In this document: piece by piece, positions 28,036 to 37,315 of the stretch | How positions within the stretch are numbered: position 1 is the first letter of the stretch | How the letters are laid out: each line of letters opens with the position of its first letter | NCBI RefSeq assembly: GCF_021991875.1 | Contig: NZ_JAHLKR010000019.1 | Location: 186,001 to 250,000, forward strand | Length of the DNA stretch: 64,000 nucleotides | Reading direction: 5' to 3' | Source: Mycetohabitans sp. B8 | GTDB lineage: Bacteria > Pseudomonadota > Gammaproteobacteria > Burkholderiales > Burkholderiaceae | Program-made: the position numbers and the translations under genes | Notes under the pieces: model-generated | Database searches by the model: none | What the model saw: only the letters and a program-made list of their open reading frames with translations | Told to the model about the DNA's origin: nothing

Positions 28036-28419
28036 CCCGCACGCCTGGCGCGTATTGATCTACGCAGTCCTGATCTTGTTCATACTGTATTTTCTATTCC
28101 CATCTATTGGATGGTGTCCACGTCGTTCAAAGACATCGACTGGTTGCACACTGGCAACCTGCGCATACCGCCCTCGACGTGGCGCTTCGCGACGTGGACC
28201 AAGACGTGGAGCCACGCATGGACTGGCGTGCGCTGCGAAGGTATGCAGCCGTTGTTCATGAACTCGGTGAAGAGGGTGATGCCCTCCGGGTTGATTTCCT
28301 CGATCATCGGTGCGTTCAACGGCTATGTGCTCACGCATTGGCGTTTTCGCGGCGCGGACGCGTTGTTGACAATGCTGCTGATGGACTGTTTCATCCCGCT
28401 CCAGACCATTCTGCTGCCG
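28025..28419 (+). pseudogene. Broken sugar ABC permease gene (GtsC/MalG type), N-terminal part
   Basis: It starts at 28025, overlapping the end of the previous permease remnant, with VLIYAVLILFILYFLFP. A one-base shift near 28105 then moves the reading to YWMVSTSFKDIDWLHTGNL, and it continues through SSIIGAFNGYVLTHWRFRGAD to CFIPLQTILLP, where similarity stops. The coupling loop and last helices are absent. Frameshifted and truncated, hence dead. Confidence 0.8.
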
Positions 28420-28499
28420 AGGACTACATTGCTGTTATCCCGATCGGCACGATTGACGACAACATCGGACACCACGCATGAGCACTGCGTTGTGGAACG

Positions 28500-28505
28500 T
28501 ATAAT
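28500..28505 (+). promoter_or_regulatory. Candidate -10 box for the MarR gene
   Basis: A perfect TATAAT lies 36 nt before the MarR start codon. No convincing -35 hexamer stands 16-18 nt upstream. Confidence 0.4.
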
Positions 28506-28540
28506 ACGGTGCTTCGCCACACGCTTGACTCCACACGACG

Positions 28541-29047
28541 ATGACCGGTGAATTTGACCATCGCAACCTTGCGATGCTCCTACTCCAGGCCCGCGAAAGC
28601 GTCATGGGCATGTTCCGCCCGGTGCTCAAGCAATTCTCGCTGACCGAGCAGCAGTGGCGAATCATACGCGCGCTGAACGACCACCCGCGTCAGGAAATGG
28701 AAGCTGGGCAGATCGCGCGAGTTTGCTGTATTCTCAGTCCGAGCCTGACCGGGGTGCTTGAACGGATGGATCGGGACGGGCTGATTTGCCGCTCGCGCGT
28801 CGCGTCCGACCAGCGCAAGGTGATCGTGAGTTTGACGCCGCAAAGCCAGGCGCTCGTCAAACGGATTAGTCCGCTGATCGACGAACAATACCGGTCATTG
28901 GAACACAAGATCGGCGCAACGACACTGGCCGAGGCCTACCGCCTGCTGGACACGTTGATCGAGACGCTACCCGGCGATGCACCCGCTGACAGCGGCAGCG
29001 ACGCGTCGCGTTGGACCAAGCGCGCGATGAGCAATACGGCTGACTGA
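28541..29047 (+). CDS. MarR-family regulator, HpaR-like
   Basis: 168 residues. Winged-helix repressor: FRPVLKQFSLTEQQWRIIRAL opens the core, QIARVCCILSPSLTGVLERM is the recognition helix, and DGLICRSRVASDQRKVIVSLT is the wing. The CCILSPSLTGVL stretch and TEQQWRIIRAL resemble HpaR, the regulator of homoprotocatechuate degradation, more than MarR itself. No hpa genes lie in the window, so it may be an orphan or control other genes. The Bcr/CflA efflux gene converges on it. Confidence 0.85.
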   Translation: MTGEFDHRNLAMLLLQARESVMGMFRPVLKQFSLTEQQWRIIRALNDHPRQEMEAGQIARVCCILSPSLTGVLERMDRDGLICRSRVASDQRKVIVSLTPQSQALVKRISPLIDEQYRSLEHKIGATTLAEAYRLLDTLIETLPGDAPADSGSDASRWTKRAMSNTAD

Positions 29048-29146
29048 AACCCGCTTGGCCGGACCGTCGCCGGCCCCTTTCGCCGCTGGCGCCCTTGTGC
29101 CTTGTGCGCCTGCTGCCGCTGGCCGGCACTCGACCGTTAGCGGGCC

Positions 29147-30391
29147 TCACCCCATCTCCAATAGCCGGTGCGAGCGGGCCACAAGCCGATATCCGACATA
29201 GGTCAACACGCCGCAGGCGCCGATCACGATCCCCATCGCGCGTGGCGAGCCATCCTGCAAGCCGCTGACCGCCAGGCTCGACAACGCGCCGAGCGCCAAT
29301 TGCATCGCGCCAAACACCGCCGCCGCCGCACCGGCGTTGCGCGGATAACGGTGCATCAGATCAGTCGTGCAGTTCGCGCCGAGCACACCCACCATGCTAA
29401 CCACGAAAAATAGCGTCACGACAATCGAGCGCAGGCCGCCCCAGCCGGTGGTGCAGACCACGAACACCCCGAGCGAGGCGAGCAGATACACCTGCGACGA
29501 GGCCGAAATCATGCGCAGCGTGCCGAGTGCGGCAACCAGCCGTACATTAAGGAAATTCCCCGCCATGACACCGACGACGTTCAGCGCAAAGAACAACCCA
29601 TAGGCCTGCGCCGACACATGGAAGTAATCGATGTAGATGAACGGCGTGGCCGTGATGTAAGCGAACATGCCGGCGAACGCCATGCCACCACAGAGCATGT
29701 GGCCCCACGTCACCGGGTCGGTCAGCAAGCGCCCGTACACGGCGAATGACGCGGTGAGCGTGTTCTCGTGCCGCTTGTGCGACGGCCACGTTTCCGGAAC
29801 CTTGCGCACCGCCATGATGGCACAGGCTGCGCCGAACAGCGCCAGTGATACAAACACTGCGCGCCAGCCGCCGAGCAGCAGCAGCTGCCCGCCCACCAGC
29901 GGTGCGAGTAACGGCCCGATCGAGGTAACGATGGCCAGCATCGACAGCACACGGGCCGCATCGGTGGGGCCATGCACATCTCGCGCGATCGCGCGCGCGA
30001 GCACCGACGCAGCGCCGGCGCCCAGCGCCTGCAGAAAGCGCACCGCGATCAGCCAGCCGATCGACGACGCGAGCGCACAGGCAATGCTGGCCAGCCCATA
30101 CAGCACGATGCCACCGATCAAGATCGAGCGCCGACCATAGGCGTCGGACAGTGGGCCATACAGCAGCATGCCAATTGAAAAGCCCAGCATAAAGCTGGTC
30201 AGCGTCACCTGTGCGGCCGAGGCGCTGATGTCGAAAGCCGCTGCCAGCGACGGCAGGCTCGGTAGGTATATGTCGATCGAGATCGGGCCACACGCGGCGA
30301 GCGCGCCAAGCAAGAGGATCAAGCGCCAATCGAGCCGGCGGCGAACAGTCTGGGAAACGGGCATGGAGACACTGCGAGAGGCCGCGCGCAC
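29147..30391 (-). CDS. Bcr/CflA-family multidrug efflux MFS transporter
   Basis: 414 residues, 12 membrane helices. Family marks: ACGPISIDIYLPSLPSLA in helix 1, the MFS loop GPLSDAYGRRSILIGG between helices 2 and 3, and RFLQALGAGAASVLARAIARD in helix 4 (drug:H+ antiporter motif C region). It would export small toxic compounds with proton uptake. GTG at 30391 has AAAGG just upstream; ATG at 30364 is the alternative. Its promoter region is shared with the divergent hemL. Confidence 0.9.
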   Translation of the reverse strand: MRAASRSVSMPVSQTVRRRLDWRLILLLGALAACGPISIDIYLPSLPSLAAAFDISASAAQVTLTSFMLGFSIGMLLYGPLSDAYGRRSILIGGIVLYGLASIACALASSIGWLIAVRFLQALGAGAASVLARAIARDVHGPTDAARVLSMLAIVTSIGPLLAPLVGGQLLLLGGWRAVFVSLALFGAACAIMAVRKVPETWPSHKRHENTLTASFAVYGRLLTDPVTWGHMLCGGMAFAGMFAYITATPFIYIDYFHVSAQAYGLFFALNVVGVMAGNFLNVRLVAALGTLRMISASSQVYLLASLGVFVVCTTGWGGLRSIVVTLFFVVSMVGVLGANCTTDLMHRYPRNAGAAAAVFGAMQLALGALSSLAVSGLQDGSPRAMGIVIGACGVLTYVGYRLVARSHRLLEMG

Positions 30392-30489
30392 GGCCTTTCA
30401 TACATTAACAAATTCATTGTACGCGACGGCGTCGCGCGCCGCTCCGGTACAATGCCTAAATGTCATTGCTGCAACGCGGGATTGATTCG

Positions 30490-31773
30490 ATGTCCAAGAG
30501 CCAACTTCTTTTCGAACGGGCCCAACGCTCGATTCCGGGCGGCGTCAATTCGCCGGTGCGCGCTTTCCGCTCAGTCGGCGGCACGCCGCGCTTCATCGCG
30601 CGCGCACACGGCCCGTATTTATGGGACGCAGACGGACAGCGCTACATCGACTACATCGGTTCGTGGGGCCCGATGATTCTCGGGCACCTGAATCCGGACG
30701 TACTGGCCGCGGTCCAGCGCGCGCTCGCGTCGGGCTTCTCATTCGGCGCGCCGACCGAGGCGGAGATCGACATCGCCGAGCAGATCTGTCGCCTTATGCC
30801 ATCGATCGAGCAAATCCGCATGGTCTCGAGCGGCACTGAGGCCACGATGAGCGCGTTGCGGCTCGCCCGCGGGTTCACCGGGCGCAGCCGCATCGTCAAG
30901 TTCGAAGGCTGCTATCACGGCCATGCCGACAGCCTGCTCGTGAAGGCCGGGTCCGGATTGCTGACATTTGGCAACCCCACCTCGGCCGGTGTGCCGCCCG
31001 ACATCGCGCATCACACAACCGTGCTCGAGTACAACAACGTCGAGCAGTTAAACGAAGCATTCAGCGCATTCGGCACGGAAATCGCAGCGGTCATCGTCGA
31101 GCCGATCGCCGGCAACATGAATCTCGTGCGAGCGTCGGCTGAATTCCTCGCCGCGTTGCGCAAGCAGTGCACCGAGTACGGCAGCGTGCTGATTTTTGAC
31201 GAGGTCATGTGCGGTTTTCGCGTCGCGCTTGGCGGCGCGCAGCAGCTGTTCAATATCGTGCCGGATCTGACCTGCCTGGGTAAGGTCATCGGCGGCGGGA
31301 TGCCGATCGCCGCGTTCGGTGGCCGGCGCGACATCATGGCACACCTGGCGCCGCTGGGCGGCGTCTACCAAGCCGGCACCCTATCAGGCAACCCACTCGC
31401 GGTCGCTGCCGGCCTTGAAACGCTGCGCCAGATTCAAGCGCCCGGCTTCTATGACCGTCTGTCCCAGCAGAGCGCGCGGCTCGCCAGTGGGCTGCAGGCC
31501 GCCGCGCGCGACGCGGGCGTGCCGTTCAGCGCGGACTCGCTGGGCGGCATGTTCGGCCTATATTTCGCTTCACAAGTACCGCGCAGCTTTGCTGAGGTGA
31601 TGCGCTGCGACGTGCCCCGCTTCAACGCGTTCTTCCACGCGATGCTCGATGCCGGCGTGCATTTCGCCCCATCGGCATACGAGGCCGGCTTCGTGTCGAT
31701 CACGCACGACGACGCGATCATCGATGAAACGCTGTCGATCGCCCGCACCGTGTTCGCTGCGCTGCAGCGCTGA
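30490..31773 (+). CDS. hemL: Glutamate-1-semialdehyde 2,1-aminomutase
   Basis: 427 residues. PLP enzyme converting glutamate 1-semialdehyde to 5-aminolevulinate, the C5 route into haem. [17 protein letters not shown] is the diagnostic N-terminus, [16 protein letters not shown] binds PLP phosphate, and the PLP lysine is K265 in [20 protein letters not shown] at 30490 gives the family's usual N-terminus; an ATG at 30460 adds ten atypical residues. It is followed 17 nt later by ribD, so the two are probably cotranscribed. Confidence 0.95.
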   Translation: MSKSQLLFERAQRSIPGGVNSPVRAFRSVGGTPRFIARAHGPYLWDADGQRYIDYIGSWGPMILGHLNPDVLAAVQRALASGFSFGAPTEAEIDIAEQICRLMPSIEQIRMVSSGTEATMSALRLARGFTGRSRIVKFEGCYHGHADSLLVKAGSGLLTFGNPTSAGVPPDIAHHTTVLEYNNVEQLNEAFSAFGTEIAAVIVEPIAGNMNLVRASAEFLAALRKQCTEYGSVLIFDEVMCGFRVALGGAQQLFNIVPDLTCLGKVIGGGMPIAAFGGRRDIMAHLAPLGGVYQAGTLSGNPLAVAAGLETLRQIQAPGFYDRLSQQSARLASGLQAAARDAGVPFSADSLGGMFGLYFASQVPRSFAEVMRCDVPRFNAFFHAMLDAGVHFAPSAYEAGFVSITHDDAIIDETLSIARTVFAALQR

Positions 31774-31790
31774 GCGCCGGTTCCCCTGCC

Positions 31791-32939
31791 ATGTTCTCAG
31801 ACTTTGATCGCTTGCAAATGCAGCGCGCGCTCGTGCTCGCCGAGCGTGGGTTGTACACGACGTCGCCGAACCCGCGCGTGGGATGCGTACTCGTCAAGGA
31901 TGGCGAAGTCATTGGCGAAGGCTTCACGCAGCCGGCCGGGCAAGACCACGCGGAAATCTGCGCACTGAAAGACGCCCGCTCACGCGGGCACACCCCCGCC
32001 GGCGCCACCGCCTATGTGACGCTTGAGCCTTGCAGCCACTTCGGTCGCACGCCACCCTGCGCGAACACGCTGGTCGAGGCCGGCATTGCGCGGGTGATCG
32101 CCGCGATGGAGGATCCCAACCCGCAGGTCAGCGGCCGTGGCCTGGGCCTCCTGCGCGATGCGGGCGTGGACGTGCGCTGCGGACTGCTTGCGCATGAGGC
32201 GCAGGAGTTGAACGTCGGCTTCGTATCGCGGATGACGCGTGGCGTGCCATGGGTGCGGCTCAAGATCGCCGCGACGTTGGACGGTCGCACCGCGTTGCCG
32301 AACGGTCAAAGCCAGTGGATCACGTCGAGCGCCGCGCGCACGGACGGGCACGCATGGCGCGCTCGCGCGTGCGCGATCCTAACCGGCATCGGTACGGTGC
32401 GCGAGGACGATCCGCAGATGACCGTGCGCGCGGTGCCCACGCCTCGCCAACCACTGCGCGTGCTGGTGGACAGCCGTCTGGACGTGCCGCTGGATGCAAG
32501 GATGCTAGCCGGCGCACCACCGCTGGTCATCTGCGCGCACGACGACGGAGCATTCGCCCCGCGCGCGCATGCGTTGCGCGCGGCCGGCGCCGAAGTGATT
32601 GCGTTGCCGAACCGCTCCGGTAAGGTTGACCTGCCGGCTGCGCTACGGCTGCTCGCTGCGCGTGGCGTCAACGAATTGCATGTCGAGGCGGGCTACAAGC
32701 TCAACGGCTCATTGTTGCGCGAAGGCTGCGTTGACGAACTGCTGCTCTACATCGCCCCGGCCCTGCTCGGCAACGCGACCGGCATGTTCAACCTCGAGCC
32801 GCCGCCGGCGCTCGATCAGCGGATACGGCTACGATATCATTCGATCGAGCGAATGGGCGAGGATCTACGGGTCCTCGCCAGGCTCGTTGCAGCCGAATCC
32901 GACAACGCCCCGCAAACGGGCGATCCGCGCTCACAATGA
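31791..32939 (+). CDS. ribD: Riboflavin biosynthesis deaminase/reductase
   Basis: 382 residues. The N-terminal cytidine-deaminase-like domain has zinc ligands H53, C81 and C90 and proton shuttle E55 (DHAEICALKDA; LEPCSHFGRTPPC). The C-terminal reductase domain (RLKIAATLDGRTA, LTGIGTVREDDPQMTVR, VEAGYKLNGSLL) is NADPH-dependent. Together they convert the GTP cyclohydrolase product to 5-amino-6-ribitylamino-uracil phosphate. ribE follows after 12 nt. Confidence 0.95.
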   Translation: MFSDFDRLQMQRALVLAERGLYTTSPNPRVGCVLVKDGEVIGEGFTQPAGQDHAEICALKDARSRGHTPAGATAYVTLEPCSHFGRTPPCANTLVEAGIARVIAAMEDPNPQVSGRGLGLLRDAGVDVRCGLLAHEAQELNVGFVSRMTRGVPWVRLKIAATLDGRTALPNGQSQWITSSAARTDGHAWRARACAILTGIGTVREDDPQMTVRAVPTPRQPLRVLVDSRLDVPLDARMLAGAPPLVICAHDDGAFAPRAHALRAAGAEVIALPNRSGKVDLPAALRLLAARGVNELHVEAGYKLNGSLLREGCVDELLLYIAPALLGNATGMFNLEPPPALDQRIRLRYHSIERMGEDLRVLARLVAAESDNAPQTGDPRSQ

Positions 32940-32951
32940 AGGGATTCTTGT

Positions 32952-33575
32952 ATGTTCACAGGCATCGTCGCGGCGATCGGCCACATTGAATCGGTCACCC
33001 CGCTGGGCGTGTCCGTCGAGGACGGCGTGCGCCTGTCGATCGCCGCCGGCACGCTCGATCTGTCCGATGTCGGATTGGGTGACAGCATCGCAGTGCAAGG
33101 CGCGTGCTTGACGGTCGTCGACAAGACATCGACGCAGTTCGAAGTCGACGTGTCGCGGGAAACGCTGAACTGCACTGCCGGGTTTGCACAGCCTGGCGAA
33201 GTGAACCTCGAAAAAGCACTGCGTGCGCATGAACGCCTGGGCGGCCACCTGGTCAGCGGACATGTCGACGGGCTCGGCCAGGTCAGCCGCTTCGAGCCGG
33301 TGGGCGAATCGCATGAATTGTGCATCGTCGCGCCGTCCTCGCTCGCGAAGTACCTCGCGTACAAAGGGTCTGTCACGATCAACGGTGTCAGCCTGACAGT
33401 GAATGTCGTGCAGGACCGGGACAAGGGATGCGAGTTCTCGATCAACGTGATCCCGCACACGATACAGATGACCACACTGCAGCACCTGCGCGTTGGCGAC
33501 GCGGTCAATCTCGAAGTCGATATGATTGCGCGGTATGTCGAGCGGATGCTCAGCGCGTCTCAGATAGGTGATTGA
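32952..33575 (+). CDS. ribE: Riboflavin synthase, alpha subunit type
   Basis: 207 residues in two homologous barrels. The first starts MFTGIVAAIGHIESV and contains CLTVVDKTSTQFEVDVSRET; the second contains GGHLVSGHVDGLGQV and NGVSLTVNVV. It dismutates two 6,7-dimethyl-8-ribityllumazine molecules into riboflavin. It directly follows ribD, and 229 nt without a gene separate it from ribBX. Confidence 0.95.
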   Translation: MFTGIVAAIGHIESVTPLGVSVEDGVRLSIAAGTLDLSDVGLGDSIAVQGACLTVVDKTSTQFEVDVSRETLNCTAGFAQPGEVNLEKALRAHERLGGHLVSGHVDGLGQVSRFEPVGESHELCIVAPSSLAKYLAYKGSVTINGVSLTVNVVQDRDKGCEFSINVIPHTIQMTTLQHLRVGDAVNLEVDMIARYVERMLSASQIGD

Positions 33576-33804
33576 CATTTAAAAAAGATAAGAGAGCGCG
33601 CCTGCGTCGGTTATCGCCATGTTCGTCCCGCTGCACGACGTGCGTCCGACCGCCCGGTGACACGGTCAACCGTCGCGAAGCTCTGCGCTGCCCGTACCGA
33701 CGCACGACTGACATAGAACCGACGTAAAACCAGCATCGGAATCGGCTTTTGACGCGGTGCTGACGTAAAATAGCGGTTTTCCTATCGCGCCACCATCGTC
33801 CACC

Positions 33805-34956
33805 ATGACACTCGCTTCCACGCAAGAGATCATTGCCGAACTCAAAGCCGGCAGAATGGTCATCCTCGTTGACGAAGAAGACCGCGAGAACGAGGGCGAC
33901 TTGGTGCTGGCCGCTGATTTCGTCACACCGGAAGCGATCAACTTCATGGCTCGCTATGGCCGCGGGCTGATTTGCCTGACGCTGACGCAGGAGCGCTGCC
34001 GCGCATTGAATCTGCCGCTCATGACGCAGCGCAACGGCACGCAATACGGCACGGCGTTCACGGTCAGCATCGAGGCCGCGGAAGGCGTGACCACCGGCAT
34101 CTCCGCTGCCGACCGTGCACGCACGGTCCAGGCGGCCGTCGCGCGCGACGCTCGAGCTGAGGATATCGTACAACCGGGACACGTGTTTCCGATCATGGCG
34201 CAGCCCGGTGGCGTGCTGGTGCGCGCCGGCCATACCGAGGCCGGTTGCGACCTGACGGCGCTGGCCGGGCTCACGCCGGCATCGGTGATCTGCGAGGTGA
34301 TCAAGGACGATGGCACGATGGCACGCTTGCCTGACCTCGTCGAGTTCGCCGCGCAGCACGGGTTGAAAGTCGGCACGATCGCAGACTTGATCCAATACCG
34401 CAGTCGCACCGAATCGATCATCGAACGCGTGGCGCAGCGCACGATGCATACCGCGCACGGACCGTTTAATGCGGTACTGTTCCACGACAAGCCGAGCGGC
34501 GCACCGCATCTGGCGCTGGTGCGCGGGCAACCCTCACCTGAGGTCGAGACCCTGGTACGGGTACACGAGCCGCTGTCGATCCTCGACTTGATCGAAACGG
34601 GTGTCAGTACACACTCCTGGACATTAGATGCGGCGCTGCGCGAAATTGCCCAGCGGGAAACCGGCGTCGTGGTGTTGCTCAATGTGCACGAGTCCGGCGA
34701 GCGGCTGCTGGACGTATTCGAGGCATTCGAGCGGCAGGATAAGGCAGCCGAACTCAAGCGCCGTCCGGTCGATTTCAAAACGTACGGCGTCGGCGCGCAG
34801 ATCCTGCATGAGTTGCATGTCGGCAAAATGCGGGTCTTGTCGAATCCGCGCAGGATGGGCAGCATGTCGGGGTACGGCCTCGAGGTCACCGGTTTCGAGC
34901 CCATGCCGGCAGCAGCACACAGATTCGCGGGCAGCGGTCCGCATTCGCACGAATAG
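33805..34956 (+). CDS. ribB: 3,4-Dihydroxy-2-butanone-4-phosphate synthase with degenerate GTP-cyclohydrolase-II-like domain (RibBX)
   Basis: 383 residues. Residues 1-210 are an intact RibB: EEDRENEGDLVLAADFVTPE holds the metal-binding acidic loop and GHTEAGCDL the catalytic histidine. Residues about 215-383 align with GTP cyclohydrolase II (LVRVHEPLSILDLIE, DFKTYGVGAQIL, GYGLEVTGFEPM). However, the zinc site normally built from three cysteines after LVRVHSE is absent, and this half contains no cysteine at all. It therefore matches the RibBX hybrids in which the second domain lacks cyclohydrolase activity. A separate ribA would be needed elsewhere. Start ATG 33805. Confidence 0.93.
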   Translation: MTLASTQEIIAELKAGRMVILVDEEDRENEGDLVLAADFVTPEAINFMARYGRGLICLTLTQERCRALNLPLMTQRNGTQYGTAFTVSIEAAEGVTTGISAADRARTVQAAVARDARAEDIVQPGHVFPIMAQPGGVLVRAGHTEAGCDLTALAGLTPASVICEVIKDDGTMARLPDLVEFAAQHGLKVGTIADLIQYRSRTESIIERVAQRTMHTAHGPFNAVLFHDKPSGAPHLALVRGQPSPEVETLVRVHEPLSILDLIETGVSTHSWTLDAALREIAQRETGVVVLLNVHESGERLLDVFEAFERQDKAAELKRRPVDFKTYGVGAQILHELHVGKMRVLSNPRRMGSMSGYGLEVTGFEPMPAAAHRFAGSGPHSHE

Positions 34957-35040
34957 GGCGACGCGCGCGGTATCTGCCTATTCTGGATCATGGCCCGGCG
35001 GCCGGCGTCCCGCCTCGCCCAACACATCAACGGAACATTT

Positions 35041-35571
35041 ATGGAAATCGGACAATATCAACCGAATCACGAGGGTGACGGACTGCGCATCGGCATCGTC
35101 CAATCCCGCTTTAATGAGCCGGTCTGCAATGGGCTAGTCGACGCCTGTGTCGAGGAACTCGAGCGCCTTGGCGTCGCGGGCGAGGACGTGCTGCTCGTCA
35201 CGGTGCCCGGCGCACTGGAGATTCCGCTCGCGCTGCAAAAGCTCGCCGAAAGCGGCCAGTTCGACGCGCTGATCGCGCTCGGCGCGGTGATTCGCGGCGA
35301 GACCTATCACTTCGAATTGGTGTCCAACGAGAGCGGCGCGGGTATCAGCCGAATTGCACTGGACTTCGGCGTGCCGATCTCCAACGCGGTGTTGACCACC
35401 GAAAACGACGAGCAGGCGATCGCGAGAATGACCGAAAAAGGCCGCGATGCGGCACGCGTCGCAGTGGAAATGGCAAACTTATCATCCGCGCTCGACCAAC
35501 TCGGTCAAGATGACGACGAGGACGAGGATGAGGACGAAGAAGACGAAGCGGCAAACGAGGATCGGGCATGA
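35041..35571 (+). CDS. ribH: 6,7-Dimethyl-8-ribityllumazine synthase
   Basis: 176 residues. Condenses the ribityl-uracil with dihydroxybutanone phosphate. [34 protein letters not shown] and [18 protein letters not shown] are the active-site stretches. The last 25 residues are almost entirely Asp and Glu, an acidic tail beyond the capsid-forming core. ATG at 35041 gives the usual N-terminus. Its TGA overlaps the ATG of nusB. Confidence 0.95.
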   Translation: MEIGQYQPNHEGDGLRIGIVQSRFNEPVCNGLVDACVEELERLGVAGEDVLLVTVPGALEIPLALQKLAESGQFDALIALGAVIRGETYHFELVSNESGAGISRIALDFGVPISNAVLTTENDEQAIARMTEKGRDAARVAVEMANLSSALDQLGQDDDEDEDEDEEDEAANEDRA

Positions 35572-36002
35572 CAACGAGAAGTGCTCGCCGTCGCTCGCGC
35601 GAGTTGGCCACGCAAGGGTTGTATCAGTGGCTGCTGTCGGGCGCGGCGCCGGGCGAGATCGACGCGACCATGCGCGAGCAGCCCGGTTTCGACAAAGCGG
35701 ATCGCGACCATTTTGATGCGCTACTGCATGGCGTGATCAAGCAGTCGGCGACGCTGACTGAAGCGCTCATGCCCTTCCTGGATCGCCCGATTGACCAACT
35801 GTCGCCGGTTGAACGGGCGGTACTGCTGATCGCGGCATACGAATTCCAGCATCATCTCGAGATCCCGTACCGAGTCGTGATCAACGAGGCCGTCGAGTTG
35901 GCTAAGACATTTGGCGGTGCCGACGGCTACAAGTACGTAAACGGCGTCCTCGACAAGCTTGCGGTGACCATGCGCGCCGACGAAGTCAAGGCTCGCGGTT
36001 GA
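35568..36002 (+). CDS. nusB: Transcription antitermination factor NusB
   Basis: 144 residues, all-helical. [19 protein letters not shown] is the N-terminal RNA-binding helix; [35 protein letters not shown] and [12 protein letters not shown] are the conserved core. It binds boxA RNA with S10 (NusE) for rRNA antitermination. Overlapping with ribH (ATGA), as in many proteobacteria. Confidence 0.95.
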   Translation: MTTRSARRRSRELATQGLYQWLLSGAAPGEIDATMREQPGFDKADRDHFDALLHGVIKQSATLTEALMPFLDRPIDQLSPVERAVLLIAAYEFQHHLEIPYRVVINEAVELAKTFGGADGYKYVNGVLDKLAVTMRADEVKARG

Positions 36003-36034
36003 ATGCGTGCTGCCGCGTCCGCTAGGAATGCTGG

Positions 36035-37264
36035 ATGACCGACACCGATTCCATGCCCAACCCACTCGACACCACCCGGGCCGATCGGCTTGCTTCACGC
36101 ATTGACCGGATCGCGCCATTTCATGTCATGGAATTTGTCAAGCAGGCTACCCGCCTCGAGCAGGCAGGCCATGACGTGATCCACATGAGCATCGGCGAGC
36201 CCGATTTCACGGCGCCACCCGCCGTCGTCGAGGCGGCGGCTTCGGCCCTGCGCCGAGGCCTCACGCAGTACACGCCGGCGCTGGGCATCACGCCGTTGCG
36301 CGAAGCCATTGCAATGCATTACCGGCGTATGTACGGCATCGATGTCGAACCGGCACGCATCGTCGTGACGGCCGGTGCCTCCGCGGCGTTGTTGCTCGCT
36401 TGCGCGGCGCTCGTGGATCGCGACGACGAGGTGCTGATGCCGGATCCAACCTATCCGTGCAACCGTCACTTCGTCACTGCCTTCGAGGGCCGAGCGGTTC
36501 TAGTGCCGAGCGACGCGGCACAACGCTTTCAGTTGAGCGCGGCGCACGTGCAGCAGCATTGGGGCACGAACACACGCGGCGTGCTGCTCGCGTCGCCGTC
36601 GAATCCCACCGGCACATCGATCGACGCGGGCGAGTTGCAACGCATTGTCGATACGGTCCGCGCTCACAACGGTTTCGCAATCATCGACGAAATCTATCAG
36701 GGACTGACCTATGATGCGCCGCCCGTCTCGGCGCTGTCACTGCACGGTGCACACGATCATGTCGTGACCGTAAACAGTTTTTCGAAGTACTTTAGCATGA
36801 CGGGCTGGCGCCTGGGCTGGCTCGTGGTGCCGCCACACTGGGTGCCGGCCTTCGAGAAGCTCACGCAGAACCTATTTATCTGCGCGTCCGCGCTCGCGCA
36901 ACACGCGGCGCTCGCGTGCTTCGAGCCCGCGTCACTTGAGATCTACGAGCAACGGCGGCTCGAGTTCAAGCGACGGCGCGACTTCCTGGTACCGGCGTTG
37001 CGCGAATTGGGTTTCGACATACCGGTCCTACCGGATGGCGCGTTCTACGTCTATGCGAACTGTCGCAGCATCGCGCACCGGGCCGCGTCGGATAGCGCGA
37101 CGCTCGCGTCCGTGATGCTTGAAGAAGCGAAGGTCAGCATGGTGCCGGGTCTGGACTTCGGCGTGCATGCGCCGCACGACTACCTGCGAATTTCATACGC
37201 GACGTCGTACGAGCGGCTGCAACAGGCTATTGCTCGGCTGCACGCCCTGTTTGATGCGTCGTGA
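36035..37264 (+). CDS. PLP-dependent class I/II aminotransferase
   Basis: 409 residues, fold type I. MSIGEPDFTAPPAVVEAA near the N-terminus and ASPSNPTGTSID in the middle are AspC/AlaT-family marks; the PLP lysine is in VNSFSKYFSMTGWRLGW. The C-terminus ends with DYLRISYATSYERL, which includes the substrate-carboxylate arginine. It follows nusB by 32 nt and probably rides on the same transcript. The substrate is not determined by sequence. Confidence 0.9.
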   Translation: MTDTDSMPNPLDTTRADRLASRIDRIAPFHVMEFVKQATRLEQAGHDVIHMSIGEPDFTAPPAVVEAAASALRRGLTQYTPALGITPLREAIAMHYRRMYGIDVEPARIVVTAGASAALLLACAALVDRDDEVLMPDPTYPCNRHFVTAFEGRAVLVPSDAAQRFQLSAAHVQQHWGTNTRGVLLASPSNPTGTSIDAGELQRIVDTVRAHNGFAIIDEIYQGLTYDAPPVSALSLHGAHDHVVTVNSFSKYFSMTGWRLGWLVVPPHWVPAFEKLTQNLFICASALAQHAALACFEPASLEIYEQRRLEFKRRRDFLVPALRELGFDIPVLPDGAFYVYANCRSIAHRAASDSATLASVMLEEAKVSMVPGLDFGVHAPHDYLRISYATSYERLQQAIARLHALFDAS

Positions 37265-37315
37265 ATGGGCGCGGCCACCGCCTCTTCCGACCGGCCGTGC
37301 AGCGCCCGCGACCGA

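Noticed and set aside
33576-33804. FMN riboswitch ahead of ribBX
   Set aside because: I looked for the conserved RFN blocks (AGGGGCGGGG start, CCCGCGAG-type end) and did not find them.
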